NCBI RefSeq assembly: GCF_030815485.1
Contig: NZ_JAUSWV010000001.1
Coordinates: forward strand, 372,001-436,000
Direction: 5' to 3'
DNA from: Streptomyces rishiriensis
GTDB taxonomy: Bacteria; Actinomycetota; Actinomycetes; Streptomycetales; Streptomycetaceae
DNA: 64,000 nucleotides
A program made the translations under genes and the position numbers. Below are positions 38,966-47,944 of this stretch, piece by piece (within the stretch, counting starts at the first letter, position 1; each line of letters starts with the position of its first letter). The notes below the pieces were generated by a model, which saw only the letters and a list, made by a program, of their open reading frames with translations, searched no databases and was not told where the DNA came from.

Positions 38966-39326
38966 TGGCCGGCTTCCCCCCGTAGGACCGAATGGCTGCG
39001 CAACGCTGTGGCCCGCGATGCTCGGGCCTGTGGTCAGGCCTGGGGACCTCATGGTTGGGACTCACCTCATGACCGGTCACCGAACCGCCAACCGCGCTCC
39101 CTCGCACTCCCCGGCCTCGCTCGATCGCGAACCGGGCACTGCCCGACTGCGCCGATGCCCTGGCGCAGGAGAGGGAGCAGTGGATTTGAACTCGCACACA
39201 GCTGCATCCGTAGCACTGACGAGCTTCCGGATGAACCTGCCAGTCCCGTAACCGCAGGTTTCCACAGGAGCGGCAGGCCCAGGGCGGCTCCCTTTTAACC
39301 TCATCACCACAAGCAAAGGAGCGACA

Positions 39327-40619
39327 ATGATAGATTATCCGCAATTCATAATGGAGTTCGAATTCGAAAGGGATTCCCAAAATAGACCCCTCATACCAGG
39401 CCGAACCCGCGATAGCGGTCTCTCGCAGATCCTGCTCGCCGCACGGGTCGACGATCAAGGTCGCGCCAGGAGAACACTTGACGAAGAGCGGGCGAATGCC
39501 CTTGCTCAGCGAAGTTTTTCCGTAGTGAGATATGGGACGCAATATGCTCTGGCGCGCGAAACGAGGACGGAAGGTGAGTTCAGACGGGATGGGCAGGATA
39601 TCGCGGTCGCGGCCATCGTGCGCGATTACGAGTTCGAAACAGATCGTCACGGGCGCCCCATACTGCCAGCCCAAAGCGTAATTATCAACAATATAAAATT
39701 TGGAGAGATCCTACACAGGACGCGCGCCATCGGGGGATCCCGACCTGCTGGTGAGCTGGGTCCTGCGACGGCTCAGGCCTTGAAGAGCAAGAGATTTGAT
39801 GTCTGGGACAACGTCGGTGGCGCGAGGGCGTTGTCGCCGCACACGCCTACGAACGCAACGCAGGTCACCCATGCCGTAGGTCCGGCGAGCTCCTCCTTGT
39901 CCGGATCCCGGCCCTCTGCTTCGGCTGGGACCGCGCCTTCCGGCCCTTCCTCCTCGCAATCCGCCCCCATAGTCCCGGCGCAGAAGTCCCGCCCGGCGCC
40001 GACGCCGGGCGCCGGCCCATCCGGGCACGCTCCCGCGTCCCGGTCCGCCCCGACTGCCCCTGCCATCGCAACTGGGCGATCGGCTATGCCCAATCGCGCC
40101 GAACTTACCGCCGAAGCCCTTCGGTTGCTAAAGGGGTACATTCAGCAATACAAGATAGAGCCGATTGCGGCTTCGGTCTTTTCCAAGAACAATGGAAAAT
40201 CCTCTAATTATCTTCGCGATCAAAAGACGGAAAATACAGGGGCATGGAATGAGCTGACCCCGCGCGAGCAGCTTGAGTTCCACGTCATGTCGTCCTTGAA
40301 CGGAGGGCATCTCATGAGTGCGGAACGGGTTGCTGCTGAGGTCAAGCGGTTGGAGCAGCGGGTTGAGGGGGTCGAAGCTGGAGTTCATGAGATCTCTCGC
40401 ATGATGTATGGCCCCGTGGCGTCTATACCAGACCTTCGTCCCCAGTTGATGTCTCCGCGGGTTCCGTATGGTTCGATCGAGCAGCACAGGGCTGCGGAAC
40501 GGGCTGCTGCGGCGGCACTAGCCGCTGCAGAGCCTGTGCCTGGTCAGCCTGTGCCCGGTCAGCCTGTGCCCGGTCAGCCCGTGCCCGGTCAGCCCGTAGC
40601 GGCTCCTAGGCGGCGATAG
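39327..40619 (+). CDS. Hypothetical protein with tandem repeat and VPGQP tail, Arg-tailed set (member G)
   Basis: A 430-residue protein of unknown function, the largest of the set. Two tandem domains at about residues 7-75 and 95-165 share the layout of the 11715 protein: EFExDxxxRPLIP or YEFETDRHGRPILP, a helix, then ATAQALKSKRFDVW. A Pro/Ser/Ala-rich linker of ~100 residues follows, then a second globular region (LLKGYIQQYKIEPIAASVF and SSNYLRDQKTENTGAWNEL) with a helix (VAAEVKRLEQRVEGVEAGVH). The end has four VPGQP repeats and closes AAPRRR. AGGAG precedes the ATG. No signal peptide. Coding DNA of the N-terminal half is A+T-rich. Confidence 0.78.
   Translation: MIDYPQFIMEFEFERDSQNRPLIPGRTRDSGLSQILLAARVDDQGRARRTLDEERANALAQRSFSVVRYGTQYALARETRTEGEFRRDGQDIAVAAIVRDYEFETDRHGRPILPAQSVIINNIKFGEILHRTRAIGGSRPAGELGPATAQALKSKRFDVWDNVGGARALSPHTPTNATQVTHAVGPASSSLSGSRPSASAGTAPSGPSSSQSAPIVPAQKSRPAPTPGAGPSGHAPASRSAPTAPAIATGRSAMPNRAELTAEALRLLKGYIQQYKIEPIAASVFSKNNGKSSNYLRDQKTENTGAWNELTPREQLEFHVMSSLNGGHLMSAERVAAEVKRLEQRVEGVEAGVHEISRMMYGPVASIPDLRPQLMSPRVPYGSIEQHRAAERAAAAALAAAEPVPGQPVPGQPVPGQPVPGQPVAAPRRR
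40533..40592 (+). repeat. Four 15-bp tandem repeats in the 39327 gene
   Basis: Units like CCTGTGCCCGGTCAG encode VPGQP. The units differ at one or two bases. Copy number could vary between strains without breaking the frame. Confidence 0.85.
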
Positions 40620-40915
40620 CTGAGATTGTCCGACCGCCCGCATTAGCGACGGCGAGGCAGTGGAAGCCTGGTGGCGTCAGTCCGAGGTGGTGGCGTCAGC
40701 CACGGTGTGTTCGCAGATCCAGAGCGACGGACGGTCGTCTGATGCTGGCCGTGAACGTCTCAGCCGTCGCTGAGGCAGGACAGTAGCTGGGGCCCGGGTT
40801 CAGGGGGATCCATATGGACGGCTGACCAGAGGCCGCTACGCTCGTTGGCCACGAACGGCTCAGCCGGAACAGCGCATAGCAGGGTGAGCAGCTACATTCC
40901 CGGTGAAAGGGACGG

Positions 40916-41635
40916 GTGATTCCGGTGCAATTGATCAAGGGCGGTGTTCATCGGCTCCAGCTGACAGCCCCTGAAGCCCCTGGCGATCTACGGCAGGCGG
41001 CTCTGTTCCTGGGTGCGCTGGATGACCTCTACGAAAAATGCGTCGTGCTCACCCTCCTTGCCCAGGTGTCGGGTGAGGAAGATGTTGATGCGAGGAGCAA
41101 GCTCATAGCGCAGTCCCGGACGGCGGCGACGGCCGAACGTCCGCGTATCGAGCGGTTCCACAGTGGATCGCTGGCAGTGATCTTGGTGGCGGGGTCAGCC
41201 GCTCGTGCAGCTCTCGGGCTGTTCAGCGTCGCACTCACCAATGTAGAGAAGCTCTGGACGCTCCCCGGAAGAATCAGAGTGGCCAACGCTAAGGCGGAGA
41301 TGGAGATTGCTCAGGCGGGTGCTGCGAAGGTTGAGGCCGACAAGGCACGTGTCGAGGCAGAAACGGCCATCGAAAAGATCAAGGATGGTCATACCGGGGC
41401 AGCCGTGGACTTTGCGCTGGTAGGGCGAAGGCTGGCGTTGGCTGACCTCGCCGCGCAGCTGGCGGAGCTCGTCCTGCCAGAGATCGACGAGGCCTTGGAG
41501 AGGCTTCGAGGCGTATCTGGTGGTCGGCTGGATGTAGAAGCCGTCCCAGACGACTTCGCACGGGACTGGCCGACGGAACCAAGCAGCCGCCCCGCCGCCG
41601 ACGGAGACGACATTTCGTCGACCGTCCGCTGGTGA
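40916..41635 (+). CDS. Hypothetical protein (239 aa)
   Basis: A GTG start is preceded by AAAGGGA. The first ~70 residues look globular (LFLGALDDLYEKCVVLTLLA). A hydrophobic segment (LAVILVAGSAARAALGLFSV) may insert into the membrane. It is followed by a long Ala/Glu/Lys coiled-coil stretch (AKAEMEIAQAGAAKVEADKA) and a polar end. I do not recognise the family. The product is intact and does not have the basic tail of its left neighbour. Confidence 0.65.
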   Translation: MIPVQLIKGGVHRLQLTAPEAPGDLRQAALFLGALDDLYEKCVVLTLLAQVSGEEDVDARSKLIAQSRTAATAERPRIERFHSGSLAVILVAGSAARAALGLFSVALTNVEKLWTLPGRIRVANAKAEMEIAQAGAAKVEADKARVEAETAIEKIKDGHTGAAVDFALVGRRLALADLAAQLAELVLPEIDEALERLRGVSGGRLDVEAVPDDFARDWPTEPSSRPAADGDDISSTVRW

Positions 41636-41724
41636 AGGCTATGAGCCTTCGTGCAGTCCCGGGATGCTTGTCTCGGGAACCACGTCGGCAGCGCTCCGGC
41701 TGAATGAGCGGGGCCGCACCACGC

Positions 41725-41850
41725 ACAGAGCGCCCAGCCGGTACCCGGCGAAGGTCCCGACCACGACGGTCGCCCAGCCGTACCAGCCCAGGGCGGCGCC
41801 CAGCGGGGCGGGGTATGAGCACTCAGTAACGTCTCCACCGCACGGAGCCC
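41725..41850 (-). pseudogene. Prepilin peptidase remnant (left copy of a duplication)
   Basis: Matches the gene at 42951-43682 in two pieces: the start METLL and the segment LGWYGWATVVVGTFAGY. Roughly 480 bp between them have been deleted and the 3' end is lost. It precedes the intact toxin gene in the same order as in the right copy. Confidence 0.75.
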
Positions 41851-41980
41851 AGGGGCTCGCCGGTGCCGGGCCAGGGTGGCCCCACAAAGAGGTCAACTGC
41901 GTCGCTGCTGCCCTATGCCACCGACGCGGCCACGCCGGGCTGCGGCGCGTAGCACCGGGCGTACGCAGGGCTGGTCAGGG

Positions 41981-42364
41981 TCAGGCCTGGCGCCAGGAAC
42001 GCAGCCTCTCGGCGATGCTGTACGAATCCAGGCGCAGTTCCCGGATGTCGTAAATCAGCTCCCGCCAGAGCTCGAACTTCGTGTCCACGCGTTCCCCGCA
42101 AGCCTCGAGATAGGCGATGGCGACGCCGTATCCATACACCTCATTGCGGGCCGGAAGCGGCCGCAGCAGCACGCACTCCTCCAGCATGACGGCAGCCCGC
42201 CAGAACGCGTCGGGATCGTGCTGATCATGCCGGGGCGGGTCGACCCGGTGGCGCTGAGCCATGCCGACAAGCACAGAAAAGTCGTTGACGGTCAGGTCGT
42301 CCCGGAGGATTTCTTCCTGGCGCTCGAGGAACCACCGGTAGTCGACGTACACGACGGGAGGCAC
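41981..42364 (-). CDS. Putative toxin of a Fic-annotated toxin-antitoxin pair
   Basis: A 127-residue protein with a GTG start, three bases after the antitoxin stop. It resembles the short Streptomyces proteins labelled Fic-family toxin component: VYVDYRWFLERQEEIL at the start, DPDAFWRAAVMLEECVLLRP in the middle, LPARNEVYGYGVAIAYLE, and WRELIYDIRELRLDS near the end. The normal Fic AMP-transferase motif (HPFxxGNGR) is not present; the corresponding place reads RPLPARNEVYGYG. So the activity, if any, is uncertain. A truncated copy lies at 43825. Confidence 0.65.
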   Translation of the reverse strand: MPPVVYVDYRWFLERQEEILRDDLTVNDFSVLVGMAQRHRVDPPRHDQHDPDAFWRAAVMLEECVLLRPLPARNEVYGYGVAIAYLEACGERVDTKFELWRELIYDIRELRLDSYSIAERLRSWRQA

Positions 42365-42367
42365 AGG

Positions 42368-42616
42368 TCAGGCCGCCCGGCGGCCGCTGTGTGCGACGGA
42401 CGGAAGCCCGCCGAACTCGGCATCGAAGGCATCCATGACGCCGGGCTCGCTGATCGCGCGGCGGAAAGCAGCGGTCGCCGTCTGCAAGGCCCGCTCTTGT
42501 TCCTTCTCCCCCGCCAGCTTGGCGAGGTAGGCCTTCACAGACAGGCCCTCGGCAGCGGCGAGGCCCTGCAGGGTGTCCCTGGTGTTCGTATCGACCTTCA
42601 CAGTGGTTTCAGCCAT
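42368..42616 (-). CDS. Antitoxin (ribbon-helix-helix type)
   Basis: An 82-residue protein, start ATG 42616 (an in-frame ATG six codons further upstream is possible). The N-terminus AETTVKVDTNTRDTLQGLAA is a ribbon-helix-helix DNA-binding strand and helix, as in MazE-like Streptomyces antitoxins. The remainder likely wraps the toxin. It is directly upstream of the toxin gene, as expected for an autoregulated module. Confidence 0.75.
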   Translation of the reverse strand: MAETTVKVDTNTRDTLQGLAAAEGLSVKAYLAKLAGEKEQERALQTATAAFRRAISEPGVMDAFDAEFGGLPSVAHSGRRAA

Positions 42617-42950
42617 ACCCGAAGTATTCCGCACGGTATACGCGCCGCGCTACCCACACACTTGCGAGTGCCACGCGCCGCTTGCCCGTCAGTGGACCAT
42701 GCGGCCGTGACCATCCTCTCGGCTTTCACGAGCAGGCCCTGCCCTGCGAGGGCTGCACGCTCACACAGCCGGCCGACCGCTTCTGCCCGCAGCCCTCGCA
42801 GGGCAGGGCCTGGCGCTCGGGTTCGTTGGGATCCGAACGAACGGCTGATCATCAGCTGCTAGCACGCGCGCTTCGATGTACTGCTCGCCCCCCGCCCCTG
42901 ACATCTCCGGGCAAAGCCATGACGGTCCCGCACGCCTCGTCTCATGGGGA

Positions 42951-43682
42951 TCAACGGGTGTAGGAGCCCAGGAGTACACCGGCGAACGCCCCGGCGAGAA
43001 GCAGCGGGCCGAACGGGATCCTGGTCTTCCGGCTGCCCCGGCCCGTGACGATGAGGACGATGCCGTACAGAGCGCCCAGCAGGTACCCGGCGAACGTCCC
43101 GACCACGACGATCGCCCAGCCGTACCAGCCCAGGACAGCGCCCAGGACGAGGGCGAGCTTGACGTCGCCGAACCCGAAGCCCTTGCTGAGCAGGAAGAGC
43201 ACTAAGTAGCAGGCGCCCACGATGAGGGAGCCGAGCAGCGCGGACGTCCAGCTGCCGCCGGCACTGGGCAGCATCGCGGCAACGCCGAGCAGGGCGAGCG
43301 CGGCCGCAGCGAGTGGCAGGGTGAGCACGTCCGGCAGTCGGTGCGCCGTGAAGTCGACGGCGGCGAGCAGCACGCCGGCCGGGGCGAGCAGCAGCCAGAC
43401 CACCAGTTCGGGGCGGGCACCAGTGGTGGTGGCAAGAAGAACGCACACCGCGGTCGTGGCGAAGGCGACGGCGAGGGCGCTCGGCCCGAAAGTGTCCCCC
43501 GCGGCGCAGCGGGCACGCCCCAGCCAGCCGCGCCCCGTCCCGGTGAGGGGATGGCCAGCCGGGCATGCCGACCGCCAGGGTTCCTCGGGCGTCACGGAGA
43601 ATCTGTACGCGGGTCGGGGTATGAGCACGCCCGCGCCACCGCCCCACAGGGCGGTAGCCGTGATGATCAGTAACGTCTCCAC
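42951..43682 (-). CDS. Prepilin peptidase (A24 family)
   Basis: A multi-pass membrane aspartic protease of 243 residues that would cleave and perhaps methylate type IV pilin-like leaders. The two active-site Asp regions are visible: AAVDFTAHRLPDVLTLP and GFGDVKLALVLGA. About six hydrophobic helices span the protein. The start METLLIITATALWGGGAGVL lacks the long cytoplasmic methylase loop. No pilin or Tad genes are nearby, so it may serve chromosomal ones. A degraded copy lies at 41725. Confidence 0.88.
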   Translation of the reverse strand: METLLIITATALWGGGAGVLIPRPAYRFSVTPEEPWRSACPAGHPLTGTGRGWLGRARCAAGDTFGPSALAVAFATTAVCVLLATTTGARPELVVWLLLAPAGVLLAAVDFTAHRLPDVLTLPLAAAALALLGVAAMLPSAGGSWTSALLGSLIVGACYLVLFLLSKGFGFGDVKLALVLGAVLGWYGWAIVVVGTFAGYLLGALYGIVLIVTGRGSRKTRIPFGPLLLAGAFAGVLLGSYTR

Positions 43683-43824
43683 CGGACGGAGCCTAGGGGC
43701 CCGCCGGTGCCGAGCCAGGACCGCGCTACCCAGAAGTCAACTGCGTCGCTGCCTGCCTCGCGCCACGGACGCGGCCAGCCGGGCTGCGGCGCGAGGCACC
43801 GGGCGCACGCAGCGTCAGTCAGGG

Positions 43825-44056
43825 TCAGGCCTGGCGCCAGGAACGCAGCCTCTCGGCGATGCCGCACGAGTCCAACCGCAGCTCCCGGATGTCGTAGATC
43901 AGCTCCCGCCAGGGCTCGAACTTCGTGTCCACGCGTTCCCCGCAGGCCTCTAGGTAGGCGATGGCGACGCCGTATCCGTACACCTCATTGCGGGCCGGGA
44001 GCGGGCGCAGCAGGCACGCACTCCTCCAGCATGAGGCAGCCCGCCAGAAGGGCGTC
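43825..44056 (-). pseudogene. Truncated copy of the Fic-annotated toxin
   Basis: The last ~75 codons are almost the same as those of the gene at 41981 (LPARNEVYGYGVAIAYLE, LIYDIRELRLDSCGIAERLR). The 5' end is replaced by an IS110 fragment at about 44057, and one frameshift lies near 44010. No antitoxin gene accompanies it. Confidence 0.8.
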
Positions 44057-44057
44057 G

Positions 44058-44260
44058 GGACCGTCAAACGGGCTTTCTTCCTCTCCGCGTTCGCCGCCCT
44101 GGGCGACCCCGCGTCCCGGATCTACTACGACAAGAAGATTGCCCAGGGCAAGCACCACACCCAGGCCCTGCTCTGCCTCGCCAGACGCAGGGCCGGGGTC
44201 CTGTTCGCCATGCTCAGAGACGGCACCTTCTACGAACCTCGGACAACTGGAACGAGGTGA
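44058..44260 (+). mobile_element. IS110-family transposase C-terminal fragment
   Basis: Encodes KRAFFLSAFAALGDPASRIY, then YDKKIAQGKHHTQALLCLAR and FAMLRDGTFYEP, the conserved end of IS110 transposases (Transposase_20). Its left boundary is the breakpoint of the toxin copy. Confidence 0.85.
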
Positions 44261-44311
44261 GGCAACCAGCCTGCCTGCGAACCGAGATCGCGCAGGCCAT
44301 GACGGCAGTCC

Positions 44312-44581
44312 CTACATGTCGTGAACCTCCACGGAGAAACCCTCCGCAAGGACGGAGTTCAGGTGCTCCGCATGGGCACCCAGCCATTGGCGCGCGTCAG
44401 AGAACTTCGCCGTCAGTTCGACGAGCACGTAGTCCTCGGCGCCATCAGTCGACCCATCACAGACACAGCAACGGAGACGCTGACTCACCGCACCCGTCCA
44501 CTCCGGTCCGTCCCCGCTCGCTGCCACCGTCTCATCATCTACCTGCACAAGCACATCGTTCCAGACGCCCTCGATCGGCAC
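44312..44581 (-). CDS. Hypothetical protein (89 aa)
   Basis: A GTG start three bases after the stop of the beta-propeller gene, so probably the same operon. The product is acidic (VWNDVLVQVDDETVAASGDG) with a Cys pair (LRCCVCDG) and ends GFSVEVHDM. Family not recognised. Confidence 0.6.
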   Translation of the reverse strand: MPIEGVWNDVLVQVDDETVAASGDGPEWTGAVSQRLRCCVCDGSTDGAEDYVLVELTAKFSDARQWLGAHAEHLNSVLAEGFSVEVHDM

Positions 44582-44584
44582 TTC

Positions 44585-46121
44585 CTAGACGGTCGAGCAG
44601 TCCAGGAGTCGCCCGTCGGTGGTGCCAATGAGCAGTCGGCTGGGTTCGGTAACGGTCAGCGCAGTCGCCACGACGGGTACTCCGGCAACAGTCAGGTGCT
44701 GACGCCAGCGGACTTTGCCGTCATGGAGATCGAGTCCGACGATCTCGCCGTCGTCGTACGTTACATAGACGGTCTCCACGTCGTGGTCGAGGTCCGTGGC
44801 CTGCGGTCTGTCCGAAAGACCCAAGTAGGCTCCTTACTGGCCACCATGCGCCGTACGACGAACGAGCCGCCGGGCTGCAACCCGTGGCCGTGGTAGACAG
44901 TGCCGGCATAAGTCAAATCACAGTCGGCGGTCTCCACGCCGGGGCCGGCGAAGTGTGTCTCACCTGGTTTTCAGGAGAGTAGGGACACAAATGATCGACC
45001 TCCGCCCGCCTCGGCTCACGCGGACGTTCGGCAACCGGTATGGACCTCAGGTCCGCTGCCGCAAGCCAGGCCTCACCTGGTCCAGGCTGTTGCCCGTCCT
45101 GCGTTGAAATGGTTTCCCGAAAGTAGATCCGGCTGCCACGCCGGATGCGCAACCTGCTCCGCTCCCCGTTCCGCCCAGCGGGTGCGAGGGCAGGCAGGCC
45201 GTCAGCACATCGCACCAGGGAGACCGCGTCGGCGGGAGTGTGTTGATCTAGCTGCGCCCCGTCCTGGAGCGCGAGCCGGACCACGGCCTGAGCACGCTTC
45301 TCCCACGGAGGCCGCACCAGACCAACCCAGGCTGATCGCTCATCTGCGGCGATGACAATGTCACGGCCGCCGCCATCGTTGTCCCGGACAGCCCACTGCC
45401 GTTGCCCCGAGGGCAGCCAGGACTCCAGCTGGACCCCGTCGAGCGTCGCCACGATCCTGCCGTCGGGCAACTCTTCAACCGCGCGGACGTTGCGTCGCGG
45501 GTCCCAGTTCGTACTCAGACCGGAAACCGTCTGGCGGGCGTCCTCTCGACGATCGGTTCGCGGGGCCGCTACCCGTGGTCCGGCCAAGTCATATCCGGTG
45601 ATCGACCGGGATGGTACGACCGTCCAGTCGAGCCGATGCACCACCGCGACGTGCCCTTCGTGCCACGCGTCTTTGTCCTGCCAGTCGTCAGGCGGCGCTA
45701 TTAGCACGCCTAGTTCCTGTTCGCTGCGCCATTCCAAGCCCAGGACTTGGCAGCCGAGTTCGTGCTCGATGAGCGACGTGGCGCTGCCCGTCTCCAGGTC
45801 CAGAAGGAGCGATTCCCCTTCGAAGAAGTAGCCGCCGTCGTAGTTGCCCGTGCCGACTGCAAGGAGGGGGAGCCTGGGGTGGAAAGCCATGGCGTGTACG
45901 GGATAGCGCGTACGGAGAAGCGCTCGGCAGGTCAGATCATCGATGCCGTAGACACCAACAGGCGCAGTGCTGCCGAAGTCGTGCCCGCCCGCCACTGCCA
46001 CGTGCGTGCCTGCTACTGCTAGCAGACCGCGGCCCGCGTCATCGACGGCGAGGACAGGATCACCGACCTCGGTGAAGGGACGGTCACCGAGGATTCGGTC
46101 GATGCGGAACGAGATGGTCAT
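44585..46121 (-). pseudogene. Beta-propeller (WD40/PQQ-like) protein, frameshifted near the C-terminus
   Basis: From the ATG at 46121 (MTISFRIDRILGDRPFTEVG) the frame is open for ~400 codons with repeated propeller-like blades (VHAMAFHPRLPLLAVGTGNY, DGRIVATLDGVQLESWLPSG). It then stops at 44913. The next ~100 codons continue in other frames (HGHGLQPGGSFVVRRMVAS, then VYVTYDDGEIVGLDLHDGKV and LIGTTDGRLLDC) to a stop at 44585. At least two shifts lie near 44820-45000. The first 400 residues might still be made. Role unknown. Confidence 0.6.
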
Positions 46122-46308
46122 GGCGGTGATCTTCTCAGCGGCCAGAATCTGCGTGAAGCCACGAACCTCGAGAAGCCGAACAGACTGGATCACCCAGCAC
46201 CCCACGGAGGCCCGCCTCAGCTCAGTAGGTTCGCCTCCGACATCCAGCCCAAGCGCCCACGCGACGACGACCACGCCTGACCCTCCCCCCTCTTTGGAGA
46301 GCTCTGCC

Positions 46309-46800
46309 ATGCCCGGACTCCGATCCGACCTGCCGGCCTCCGACCGGATCACCTTCCCCTACACCCCCTCCCCCACTGCCTGCCAGCGCCGCCCCGCCCT
46401 CTTCTCCCACGAGACGACCAGCACACCGGCAGCACAGACCGACATCGAGCAGGCCAAGCAGCTGTGCTCCGGCTTCCCGATCGCGGCAGGCGCCCAAATG
46501 GGCACTGGCCCACCCCACTCAGGCACGCCTCGGTGTGTGGGCAGGCACCACCGCCCGCGAACGCACCCAGCTGCGCCAGCGCCTGGCCGACCGGCTCGGC
46601 ACCGACTGGGTGACCGTCGTCGCCGACCGCGAAGACCGGCGCCGCGAGCAGCGCCAGGCCGCCCGCTACGCCCCGCTCACCGTCCGCGAAGCCCGCATCG
46701 TCCGCCTGCACCGCGACGTCAACGGACCCCTGCCACGGCGGCCGCGGAAGCTCACGCCGGACGACCAGCGGCGCAACATGCACCGGCCAGGAAGGCGGGA
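46309..46800 (+). pseudogene. WhiB-like protein relic
   Basis: Begins at an ATG behind GGAGAG. The first Cys region (CQRRPALFSHE), IEQAKQLCSGFPIAAGA and, in the next frame, LGVWAGTTARERTQLRQRL can be read as a WhiB-like protein. The central CxxC has become CSGF and the last Cys is missing, so the [4Fe-4S] cluster could not form. A frameshift near 46500 separates the halves. The basic C-terminal extension (PLTVREARIVRLHRDVNG) is seen in plasmid-borne Wbl proteins. Confidence 0.65.
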
Positions 46801-47288
46801 TGACCATGAACCACAGCGGCATAGCGGTCACTCTGGACGGCTTCCTGTACGAGGAGGCCGTGCGCGGCGATCGGTGTGAGGCCACTGCCCGCTTCCGCCT
46901 TGTCGTCTCCCACACCGACGAAGTGGTGGACGAAATGGTCGTTGTTTGCACGGCCACCACCCCCGCGCTCGTGGCTGCCGTGCTGCACGAGCTGGCCCCC
47001 GGCGACCAGCTGCGCATCACCGGCTACCTCTGCCTGCCCTGCACACCGGATGAGCCGTTCTGGCTGGACGTCACCACGCTCGAAGTCCTATGGGCGGCGC
47101 CGCTCAACCGGCTTCCCTGCCGCATGCGGCAGGTCACCTGGCTGTGGGCGCTCGGCACCCCCACAGCCCACACTGCGCAGCAGATGCGTATCAGCCCCAG
47201 TACAGTCCGGGTCCACCTCTACCAGGCGCGTCAACGCCTCGCCGCCGATCCCATCCTGACTCAAATCGCTGGTCTCACGGAATCCTGA
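46800..47288 (+). CDS. Hypothetical protein with C-terminal helix-turn-helix
   Basis: A 162-residue protein. The N-terminal ~100 residues are beta-rich (FRLVVSHTDEVVDEMVVVCT, then LAPGDQLRITGYLCLP), somewhat like an OB-fold. The C-terminus (TAHTAQQMRISPSTVRVHLY) is a helix-turn-helix of the sigma region 4/LuxR kind. Start is ATG 46800 or the ATG two codons later. Possibly a small regulator or single-strand-binding-like protein; not assigned. Confidence 0.6.
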   Translation: MTMNHSGIAVTLDGFLYEEAVRGDRCEATARFRLVVSHTDEVVDEMVVVCTATTPALVAAVLHELAPGDQLRITGYLCLPCTPDEPFWLDVTTLEVLWAAPLNRLPCRMRQVTWLWALGTPTAHTAQQMRISPSTVRVHLYQARQRLAADPILTQIAGLTES

Positions 47289-47944
47289 CCACGCCTCCCC
47301 TGCAGCTCTCCGGCCCGGCCGCCGAGTTCGAAGTCGGACACGGGCCACGCCCTGGTTACCCACTCCCCCGAGGCGTACCCGTTGTAGTTCAGTTCCGCGC
47401 AGTTCGCCGCCCGGCGGTACCCGGAGTCCTGGAGCCCCGACTTGTAGCCGCAGCGCGATCCGCCGCGCAGTGGGACGGCTGGAAGTTCGTCGGAGCTGGA
47501 GCCCCAGGCCGAGCTGTTCCGGGACGGATGCGGCAATTGAGGGCGCCGTGAACGGACCTGAAGAGCCTGTATGGGCTTCTGACGGCCTATCGCCAGGTCC
47601 GGGGTCCGATCGTATTCCCTCCTCGGAGATCGGCCACTGGAGGCCCCATTCTGGGAGTCGCTTATGTGCTGATTGTTACGCTAGCCTCGTTTGTGATCAG
47701 TGGCGGCCAGGTGATCTAGGCTCATCTCGCCGGCGCAGCTCGGGGTATCTATTCGGCGCTTGCAGCGGCGAGATGGCCCTGTCCAACGAAGATCAGGGTC
47801 ACGCCCGTTCTCCGCGACTCGGTCGAACCCTGACGGCTGCCGATGAGAGTCACCTAATCGGCGATCCTGCCGTTCCCGCAAAACAATCGGCCGCGGTCGC
47901 AGTGCTGACCCGCATGGTCGGTGGCGACGGCCAGGAGGCTGGAC
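47289..47944. other. Gene-free stretch
   Basis: No gene supported on either strand. Confidence 0.35.

Noticed and set aside
42680..42850. Inverted-looking sequence CTGCGAGGGC on both sides of the antitoxin upstream region
   Set aside because: GC-rich partial match near the antitoxin; too weak to call an operator or terminator.
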